In this document: in pieces, positions 56,093 to 64,000 of the stretch | How positions within the stretch are numbered: the first letter of the stretch is position 1 | How the letters are laid out: the number at the start of each line of letters is the position of its first letter | Assembly (NCBI GenBank): GCA_963678705.1 | Contig: OY783208.1 | Span: forward strand, 22,222,207-22,286,206 | Source of the DNA: Panorpa germanica | Lineage: Eukaryota; Arthropoda; Insecta; Mecoptera; Panorpidae | DNA length: 64,000 bases | Reading direction: 5' to 3' | The notes under the pieces: model-generated | What the model was told of the DNA's origin: nothing | The model's database searches: none | Seen by the model: only the letters and a program-made list of their open reading frames with translations | Program-made: the position numbers and the translations under genes

Positions 56093-58045
56093 CTAATGTA
56101 AATTACGTTTTTGATGTTTCTTTAGATTACCTGCAGTTGAGAAACATATATTACATAAACCACAAGAAAATGGTGTTGTAACTGAATGTGTGTTTTTATG
56201 TCGTTCTAATTGAGTTGATCGACTGAACGTTTTGATGCATTCATCGCAAGAAAATGGTTTTAGACCTAAATGTGTGTTTTTATGTTGTTTTAAATGAGTT
56301 GAACGACTGAATGTTTTGCTACATTCGTCACAAGAAAATGGTTTTAGACCTAAATGTGTGTTTTTATGTTGTTTTAAATGAGTTGAACGACTGAATGTTT
56401 TGCTACATTCGTCACAAGAAAATGGTTTTAGACCTAAATGTGTGTTTTTATGTCGTTTTAAATGAGTTGAACGACTGAATGTTTTGCTACATTCGTCACA
56501 AGAAAATGGTTTTAGACCTAAATGTGTGTTTTTATGTCGTTTTAAATGAGTTGAACGACTGAATGTTTTGCTACATTCGTCACAAGAAAATGGTTTTAGA
56601 CCTAAATGTGTGTTTTTATGTTGTTTTAAATAACTTGATTGACTGAATGTTTTACTACATTCGTCGCAAGAAATTGGTTTTACAACTAAATGTGTATTTT
56701 TATGTAGTTTTAATTGAATTGATTGACTAAACGTTTTACTACATTCATCTCAAGCAAATGGTTTTAGACCTAAATGTGTGTTTTTATGTTGTTTTAAATG
56801 AGTTGAACGACTGAATGTTTTGCTACATTCGTCACAAGAAAATGGTTTAAGACCTAAATGTGTGTTTTTATGTTGTTTTAAATGAGTTGAACGACTGAAT
56901 GTTTTGCTACATTCGTCACAAGAAAAACGTTTTAGACCTAAATGTGTGTTTTTATGTCGTTTTAAATGAGTTGAACGACTGAATGTTTTGCTACATTCGT
57001 CACAAGAAAATGGTTTTAGACCTAAATGTGTGTTTTTATGTTGTTTTAAATAACTTGATTGACTGAATGTTTTACTACATTCGTCGCAAGAAATTGGTTT
57101 TACAACTAAATGTGTATTTTTATGTAGTTTTAATTGAATTGATTGACTAAACGTTTTACTACATTCATCGCAAGCAAATGGTTTTAGACCTAAATGTGTG
57201 TTTTTATGTTGTTTTAAATGAGTTGAACGACTGAATGTTTTGCTACATTCGTCACAAGAAAATGGTTTTAGACCTAAATGTGTGTTTTTATGTCGTTTTA
57301 AATGAGTTGAACGACTGAATGTTTTGCTACATTCGTCACAAGAAAATGGTTTTAGACCTAAATGTGTGTTTTTATGTCGTTTTAAATGAGTTGAACGACT
57401 GAATGTTTTGCTACATTCGTCACAAGAAAATGGTTTTAGACCTAAATGTGTGTTTTTATGTTGTTTTAAATAACTTGATTGACTGAATGTTTTACTACAT
57501 TCGTCGCAAGAAATTGGTTTTACAACTAAATGTGTATTTTTATGTAGTTTTAATTGAATTGATTGACTAAACGTTTTACTACATTCATCGCAAGCAAATG
57601 GTTTTAGACCTAAATGTGTGTTTTTATGTCGTTTTAAATTTGACGAATTAGCAAATATTTTACTACATGTATTACAAGAATGTAGTTTCTTTGCTGAATG
57701 CACACGCAAATGTTTTATGATTTCTGCCTTAGAGTCCAACAATTTGTTACATACATCACAAATATAAGGCTTCAGGTTCGTATTCATTTCACTTTGAAGT
57801 TGTTGCTCTGGAACTTCCAGTTTAATAAAGTAGTCATCACGGGGAAAATGTGTAGCTTCATTTGTACTATATTCTGGTTCTTCTTTAAATTCTATTTTTA
57901 TTTCATCACATAGCGCTGCTTCTTTGACGACTCGTCCTTCTTCTATTTCTATTTTGATATCTCCGTTTAAATTTTCCGTGTCTATTGGTTCAGTTAATCC
58001 CACATCAACTTCTAGCTTTATTTGTTCGGATTTAGAATCCTCCAT
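56093..58045 (-). CDS. Zinc-finger gene E: C2H2 protein with a nonsense codon inside a homogenised array
   Basis: The start MEDSKSEQIKLEVDVGLTEP follows the acceptor TTGTTTTTAG. The acidic tail contains VVKEAAL and FKEEPEYS. The continuous frame ends at 56,750 after 431 residues and 12 fingers, because TGC of a cysteine codon (finger 13) is TGA. Without that codon the frame would stay open to TAG at 56,093 (651 codons), covering eight more finger units, the last two being unique. Fingers 3 onward repeat three types: QSIQLKLH, QSSYLKQH and RSTHLKRH/KQH. The five-finger block recurs with a period of exactly 420 bp (for instance 56,701, 57,121, 57,541). It is the only member on the minus strand. 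Either a truncated functional protein or a young pseudogene. Confidence 0.85.
56630..57600. repeat. 420-bp higher-order tandem repeat within zinc-finger gene E
   Basis: The unit is five 84-bp fingers. The block reading AACTTGATTGACTGAATGTT occurs at 56,631, 57,051 and 57,471, spaced exactly 420 bp. Copies are almost identical, which means very recent unequal exchange or gene conversion (or an assembly artefact). Confidence 0.9.
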
Positions 58046-58494
58046 TATATGTAGAATAATTTGAAGTTTACTAAAAACAAAGAAATTAAATTTATAAATT
58101 ATTTATAAAATAAAAAATTTTGTTAAAAGAAATAAATTTGAAAAGAATAAAAAGTGAAACAAAACTTTGTGACATAATAAAAATAAATGAAATTAAGTAA
58201 AATTAATGTAAAACCTATTCTGTAAGGAATTTATACTAAAACATTAAGTAAATAAAGTTCCTATTAAAAGCAAGATTCAACCACTTAAATCAATGAACCA
58301 CTAACTTTTAGTATCTTACAATATAAAATATAAAGTAATTATTTATAAAAATTAAAATTCATTGAAATATAATAGGGTATTATGTATTAACTTAGAAACT
58401 TATATAAAAAATCTGCAGCGTTTATTTTAGTAAAATATTAATTGAATTAGTTGCAAATACAGTTATTTGACCTTACCCTTGTGTTTAAGTTGTC
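58046..58494. other. Upstream region of zinc-finger gene E
   Basis: Intron and probable first-exon region on the minus strand. The variant promoter motif TTTTGACAACTT lies at its outer edge (58,489-58,500 when read on the minus strand), like the one before gene B. Confidence 0.4.
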
Positions 58495-59190
58495 AAAATG
58501 AAGATATTTCGGTTTACGATCTTATGAGGTTATTAATTGTGGAGGGAGTATTCATTTCTGGATGTTGAAATAGTTTTAGCGGGATTTTTGAACTTAAATA
58601 TTCTTACGCCGACTGATTTAAATTTTATTTTGTTATAATACAATATCTTTTTCCAAATTTATAATTTATGTGTAAATCTCTCAATAAACTTGAGGATTAC
58701 AAGCTCATTACCAGAGTAATTTTTTTGTCTTTTTAATCGTTAAGCCAAGAAACATGTTTTTTTTAAATATTTTCAATATTTGCCGTCCTGTCCGTTTAAT
58801 GAATTATTACTAAAATGTGTTGTATTCATTATTAAGTAATGTTTTAAGCATAATGAAGGCTTGGCAGTTACAATTCGCAACGTTTATGCAAATTAAGGCC
58901 AACACTGTGATTTAAATTAGGCGACTGTGAAGAAATTAATTAAGAAATTCAAGGAGACTGTACCGGTTAGTGATCTCAGACACTTTGACCGTCGTTTAAA
59001 ACAAAACATCGAATCAGTTTGTAAAAGTGTTGCAAAGAGTCCAGACCGTGGTCAAGAATTGGACATATTGGGTGTTCTCCAATTACGGCACAAGAGAGCA
59101 TAATGCGGCATTGAATGTTCCAAGTACAGCAGTGCCCAGTTCACAGTTCAACACTTCATAAAGTTCTGCTCTCGCATGATGTGCCCAATT
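58495..59190 (+). pseudogene. Second copy of the decayed mariner/Tc-like transposase fragment
   Basis: Collinear with 53,958-54,631 with many substitutions, e.g. ATVKKLIKKFKETVPVSDLR without the stop seen in the other copy. The two direct copies bracket gene E. Confidence 0.55.
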
Positions 59191-59237
59191 GATACCAACT
59201 AATTAGAATAAAATGTAAAACTTTTGATATGGTTGAC

Positions 59238-59703
59238 AATGGGCTTATGTCCTCATTTTTTAGTGGTCGATTTTTCAATTGTTAATTAAAATTGATGTTA
59301 ATAAATGTGTATTGGCGTGTCTATTTTATTAAATATCTAAATGTGGACGGAAATATAGCAATTAAAAATTTGAATTATAGTTTTAGCGCTAGAAATGGTC
59401 AGCCATATTTGCATGACGTGAAATGCATTTTAACGTCAGTTATTTGTTGAGTAGTTAAGTGCTGTGGTAATGTTCTGTAGCTGTTGGTAGTCAAATAATC
59501 AAGTCATATCAAAGAATAATAAGTTTTTATTTTATTTAACCCTGCTAAGGCAGACATAATATTGAAATTTTATTGTTCCTTGAAATAGCTGTTAATAATA
59601 TTTGATATTTTGATATATAAATTGAACATTTGAGGTTCTAGTAACCCACTTTATCAATATATAGTACACTTTTATAGAAATTAAGACATAGGACACAAGC
59701 CCA
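59238..59703 (+). mobile_element. MITE-1 copy with internal deletion, before gene F
   Basis: Both ends are present (GGGCTTATGTCCTCATT and AGGACACAAGCCC). About 160 bp is missing after TTTTGATATATAAA. The 3' flank (ATTTAACATTTGAAGTCCTG) is the same as that of the copy before gene G. Confidence 0.85.
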
Positions 59704-59999
59704 TTTAACATTTGAAGTCCTGGTAGCTAACTTCACCATACAAAGTACGATGTCTTATTTCCTAGATTATGTTCTTATGGTTGGAATACTTATTGATTAG
59801 TTTTTGACATTAGTATGACGTAATTTAATTGGGTAAGCAGTATGTGGAAAGTAATCTCTTAAAAATATTCTCAATGTGTTAACAGTTTTAAACATAAAGT
59901 AAAAAATCATTTAAATTATTCTACTACAGCAAAGTAAAATTGAAATTGGTTTTGGACTTTATATTTACGTCTTCTTGTCTATCTTGCATCGTTTTTTGT

Positions 60000-60013
60000 G
60001 ACAGCTGAAAAGT
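60000..60013 (+). promoter_or_regulatory. Conserved upstream element of zinc-finger gene F
   Basis: GACAGCTGAAAAGTTG, 695 bp before the start codon, in the same block (GCATCGTTTTTTGTGACAGC) as that before gene G. Confidence 0.45.
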
Positions 60014-60694
60014 TGAGAAGTTGAAAAGACTTAAAAATTATTGTATTTACACTTCTTCATTTGAAAGTTTACGAAAATAAACCGTAGTCAATATTTGAGA
60101 AGAGTTAAAATTGAAATATAAAGGTATTTTAATATTTTATCTCTAAATAAATTTATTTGTAAATTTATTGTAATTTTTCTTTAATATGTATTTAATCACA
60201 AACTATTAAAGGTTCATTCATTATACTCGTAAGTCGTTTCTTTACTAGTAATTATAATAAATTTCCATCCATAAAACACCATCAAAAAATTGAATAAGTT
60301 GAAGTGTTGAAGAGACTTAAAAATTATTATATATACTTCAGTTAAAATTGCCGTAGTCAATGTTTGAGAAATGTGAAAATAAAAACATAAAGTTATTAAA
60401 TTTCTAAATAATTTTTTGTTCGATTTAAATGTTTACCTAATATTTCCAAAATATACATTACTATTAATTAAAATGGTTTATATTTAATTTAAAAGTTACT
60501 TTATTTATATTCCCTTTACAACATATATTACTAAAGTATTAATTCAGTAATTACGAATTCAATTTAATAACTAAGTTATTTTTTAGCTTTTTTGAGCAGT
60601 AGAGATTAATTTGTCATTGTCATCATTTTTCAATACTAATAGTTATTATATATTTCTTTCTGTTTTTAGTAAGCTCAAAAATTGTAGTGTCATA

Positions 60695-62065
60695 ATGGAA
60701 GATTCTAAATCACAACAAATAAAACTAGAAATTGATGTACGATCAGTAGAAACACCAAATGTAAACGAAGATATAAAAAGTGAAATAAAAGCAGATGGAA
60801 TCGACAAAAAAGCAGCGTCATATGATGAAATAAAAATAGAAATTAAAAAAGAGCCAAATGATAGTTCAGAGGAAGCTACAATTCCATCACAGGACGCTGA
60901 TTTCATTATTGAGTTTGAAGTTCGAGTTGAAAATCGTGATGATTCACTAAGTACTGGCGTACCCAAATATTATGTTTGTGAAGTATGTTACAAAATGTTT
61001 GACAATAAGTCTAAAATCACGAAACATTTGCGAGTCCATTCAGTAAAAAAAACACATTCTTGTAAAGTTTGTAATAAAATCTTTAAATACCCGTCAAAAT
61101 TAAAACGACATAAGAATACACATTTAGGTATAAAACCGTTTTCTTGCGATGAATGTAATAAAACATTCAGCTATTTATCTAATTTGAAACAACATAAAAA
61201 CACACATTTAGGTATAAAACCATTTTCTTGCGACGTATGTAGTAAATCATTTAGTCGTTCTTCTGATTTAAAACGACATAAAAAAACGCATTTAAGTTTA
61301 AAATCATTTTCTTGCGATGAATGTTATAAAACGTTCAGACATTTATCTAATTTAAAAAATCATAAAATAACGCACTTACATTCAAATTCATTTTCTTGCG
61401 ATGAATGTAATAAAACGTTCAATCGCTCATCCCAGTTAGAACGACATAAAAACAAACATTTAAATTTTAAATTATATTCTTGCGATGAATGTAATAAAAC
61501 ATTTAGGTATTTATCTACCTTAAAACTACACAAAAATACACATTTAATTTCAAAACCATTTCCATGCGACGAGTGTAGTAAAACGTTTAGTCAATTATCA
61601 ACTTTGAAACATCATAAAAACACACATTTAGCATTAAATCCATTTTCTTGTAATGAATGTAGTAAAACGTTTAGTCTTTCATCTGATTTAAAACGACATA
61701 AAAACACACATTTAATTGTAAAACCATTTTCTTGCGAAACATGTAACAAAACGTTTAGTCATGTGTCTAATTTAAAACAACATGAAGAATTGCATTTAGG
61801 CTTGAGGCCATTTTCTTGCAACGAATGTCATAAAACGTTTAGGCATTCATCAACCTTAAAACAACATAAAAATACACATTTAGTTTTGAAGCCGTTTTCT
61901 TGTAATGAATGTGATAAGACGTTTAGTCGTTCAACGCATTTAAAATTACATAAAAACACACATTTAGCATTAAAACCGTTTTCTTGCACTGTATGCAGTA
62001 AGTCTTTCACGTGTGCTAATAATTTAAAACGGCATCAAAAAACACATATAAATTTAAGTATCTAG
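60695..62065 (+). CDS. Zinc-finger gene F: C2H2 protein with 13 fingers, 456 aa
   Basis: The start MEDSKSQQIKLEIDV agrees with the paralogues. An in-frame ATG at 60,611 lies before the acceptor (TTTCTGTTTTTAG, about 60,656-60,669) and is intronic. The tail has EIKKEPNDSSEE and FEVRVENRDDSLS. Thirteen complete fingers run from YVCEVCYKMFDNKSKI to FSCTVCSKSFTCANNL, with helices such as YLSNLKQ, RSSDLKR, RSSQLER and HVSNLKQ. Linkers are more varied than in the other genes (LSLKSF, LHSNSF, LNFKLY, LALNPF), suggesting relaxed constraint on the linker. The last finger resembles that of A (TCNKCFSVAGYLKQH). Confidence 0.93.
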   Translation: MEDSKSQQIKLEIDVRSVETPNVNEDIKSEIKADGIDKKAASYDEIKIEIKKEPNDSSEEATIPSQDADFIIEFEVRVENRDDSLSTGVPKYYVCEVCYKMFDNKSKITKHLRVHSVKKTHSCKVCNKIFKYPSKLKRHKNTHLGIKPFSCDECNKTFSYLSNLKQHKNTHLGIKPFSCDVCSKSFSRSSDLKRHKKTHLSLKSFSCDECYKTFRHLSNLKNHKITHLHSNSFSCDECNKTFNRSSQLERHKNKHLNFKLYSCDECNKTFRYLSTLKLHKNTHLISKPFPCDECSKTFSQLSTLKHHKNTHLALNPFSCNECSKTFSLSSDLKRHKNTHLIVKPFSCETCNKTFSHVSNLKQHEELHLGLRPFSCNECHKTFRHSSTLKQHKNTHLVLKPFSCNECDKTFSRSTHLKLHKNTHLALKPFSCTVCSKSFTCANNLKRHQKTHINLSI

Positions 62066-62657
62066 ATATGTTTTGTTTAAATCATTTTGTATAAATTTAA
62101 TTAATAAATATTTTTAAAGAATTTGACTGTCTCATGATTTTGTAAGCACATTCTTTTTTCTATTCTATGTTTTATAATCTGTTGCAATTATTCAGAAACA
62201 AGCAGTTAGTACCTTTGGAAGAAATACCAGCAAGATATAATTCCCATAATTTGAGTGGATTTTTAACTTTTTAAGGATATATTCAGTTTAATACTTATAG
62301 ATATGTATATTCAAATATAAACTATGTTGAAATAAAAGAATTTGCTGGTTTTTATGTTAAAAAAATAGTATTAACTTGAACAAAATCGGAAAAGACTTTG
62401 GTGAAATATACAACATGATCTACGTATGGGTCTAATTATTTTATAGTTCATTTGGAATACAAAACTCTCTGTGTTTTATATTTTGTAATATTTGAACTAT
62501 ATTGTATTGTTTATTGTAATACTTTCTTCCATTTTTGTTATATTTTTAAGCAACTATTTCCACTTCTTTCTTTCCTTATTTAATATCAGCTTTTCTTTCA
62601 AGAGTAGGAATAACTAACCGAGTTAATGTTCACACGGTTCAACAGAACTGATCATCA
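62066..62657. other. 3' flank of zinc-finger gene F
   Basis: Candidate poly(A) signals AATAAA near 62,104 and 62,332. No gene or repeat was recognised. Confidence 0.4.
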
Positions 62658-63286
62658 ATGGGTTTGTGTCCTCATTTCTTAGTGGTCGATCTTTCAGTTG
62701 TTGATTGAAATTAATGTTAATAAATGTGTATTGGCGTGTCTATTTTATTAAATATCTAAATGTTGACGGAGATATAGCAATTAAAAGTTTGAATTGTAGT
62801 TTTAGCGCTAGAAATGGTCAGCCATATTTGTATGACGTGAAATGCATTTTAACGTCAGTTATTTGTTGAGTAGGTCAGTGCTGTGGTAATGTTCTGTAGC
62901 TGTTGGTAGTCAAATAATCAAGTCAAGTCAAAGAATAGTAAGTTTTTATTTTGTTTAACCCTGCTAAGGCAGACATAATATTGGAATTTTATTGTTCCTT
63001 GAAATAGCTGTAAATAATATTTGATATATAAATACATATAGCAGAGATTTATGATCTGTAAATTTGGTAACCTTACACAAGGATTGTGATGTCACATGCA
63101 CTTGGAATGTGTACAACGTTGAATCTCTTTAATAATTAAAGAGACAAAATGACTTTTTTAATTGTTAATATCTCTTAACATATAACGAGTTATTAACAAA
63201 TAATTGAACATTTGAGGTTCTAGTAACCCACTTTATCAATATATAGTACACTTTTATAGAAATTAAAACATAGGACACAAGCCCAT
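62658..63286 (+). mobile_element. MITE-1 copy, full length, before gene G
   Basis: GGGTTTGTGTCCTCATTTC at the left and AGGACACAAGCCC at the right, about 629 bp, with no internal deletion, unlike its counterpart before gene F. Confidence 0.88.
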
Positions 63287-63575
63287 TTAACATTTGAGGT
63301 CCTGGTAGCTAACTTCACCATACAAAGTACGATGTCTTATTTCCTAGATTATGTTCTTATGGTTGGAATAGTTATTGATTAGTTTTTGACATTAGTATGA
63401 CAGAATATAATTGGGTAAACAGTATGTGGAAAGTTATATCTTTCATCTTCTTTTACTAAAAGGCATTGTTAAGAATATTCTGAAATATTCTAAAATTGAA
63501 ATCGATTTTGAATTTTATATTTACGCAAAAAATTATTTTAAGCATTTACTACTCGGCATCATGCATCGTTCTTTA

Positions 63576-63589
63576 TGACAGCTGAAAAG
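63576..63589 (+). promoter_or_regulatory. Conserved upstream element of zinc-finger gene G
   Basis: TGACAGCTGAAAAG, 271 bp before the start codon, preceded by CTACTCGGCATCATGCATCG, parts of which also occur before C and D. Confidence 0.45.
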
Positions 63590-63846
63590 TTGAGATGTTG
63601 AAAAGACTTAAAAGTAATTGTATTTACATTTCTTCAGTTGAAATTTTACGAACATAAACTGTAGTCAATATTTGAGAAGAATATTAAGGTATTTATTTAA
63701 TATTCTATAATATAAATGGTTTTATAATTTCTGAAATATAAATTTCACCACAAACTATTGAAGGTTCATTTATTATAAGTCATTTATTTACTAGTAATTA
63801 TAATAAATTTCTTTCTGTTTTTAGAAAGCTCAAAAATTGTAGTGTT

Positions 63847-64000
63847 ATGATGGAGGATTTCAAATCTCCAAAAATAAAACTAGAAATTGATGTACCATTA
63901 AATGAACCAACAGAAACAGCAAATGTAAAGAAAGATATGAAAAAAGGGGAAACAGTCGATAAAGAAGCAGCGTCATATGATGAAATAAAAATAGAAATTA
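63847..64000 (+). CDS. Zinc-finger gene G: N-terminal tail, cut by the window end
   Basis: After the acceptor TTTCTGTTTTTAG the start reads MMEDFKSPKIKLEIDVPLNE, followed by the same ETANVKKDM and DEIKIEI blocks as in C, D and F. No finger is reached before base 64,000. By homology the finger array should follow directly. It has unusual features for the family: a double Met start and SPK in place of SQQ. Confidence 0.75.
   Translation, partial: MMEDFKSPKIKLEIDVPLNEPTETANVKKDMKKGETVDKEAASYDEIKIEI

Noticed and set aside
56750..57600. A CRISPR-like or satellite array
   Set aside because: The 84-bp period encodes in-frame C2H2 fingers.

Overview
The window is AT-rich animal DNA with spliced genes (GT/AG introns with T-rich acceptors). 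It also carries tRNA-derived SINE, non-LTR, LTR, hAT, Polinton and MITE sequence, and a tandem family of long C2H2 zinc-finger genes. An insect is the best guess: UBXN1-like, F-box/LRR and DUF4806 genes plus this zinc-finger type fit. The order (perhaps a beetle) is inference only; nothing here identifies a species.

Layout. 1-2.9 kb is the left arm of a long inverted duplication whose right arm is 21.9-26.0 kb. 3.1-9.1 kb (minus) is a UBXN1-like gene with two UBX domains. 12.5-13.3 kb (minus) is the last exon of an unrecognised gene. 13.5-21.5 kb is a transposon graveyard: non-LTR tails, a decayed gag-pro, a half LIM-domain exon, a small zinc-finger gene whose stop codon lies inside the target duplication of a hAT element, and a two-gene Polinton/Maverick remnant. 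26.9-29.1 kb (plus) is a three-exon F-box/LRR gene. 34.0-40.8 kb (minus) is a seven-exon DUF4806 gene whose introns are packed with nested mobile elements.

42.5-64.0 kb is a cluster of seven paralogous C2H2 zinc-finger genes, called here A, B, C, D, F and G (plus) and E (minus). Each has one coding exon behind an intron. Each intact one starts with an acidic tail containing lysine motifs of the IKEEP type, followed by 8-13 fingers joined by an unusual LGLKPF-type linker instead of TGEKP. C and D are a recent 3.6-kb tandem duplication; F and G are a second pair. E has a 420-bp (five-finger) higher-order repeat and one nonsense codon that removes about a third of its array.

A ~630-bp MITE family (TIR GGGCTTGTGTCCT, about 18 copies or fragments, here called MITE-1) runs through the whole window and sits at the borders of the duplicated zinc-finger units, so it may have mediated the duplications. 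The coding genes share no evident pathway. UBXN1-like and F-box proteins are both ubiquitin-system factors, but nothing links them beyond proximity. Exon joins given here were inferred by eye from splice signals and reading-frame phase, without transcript data.
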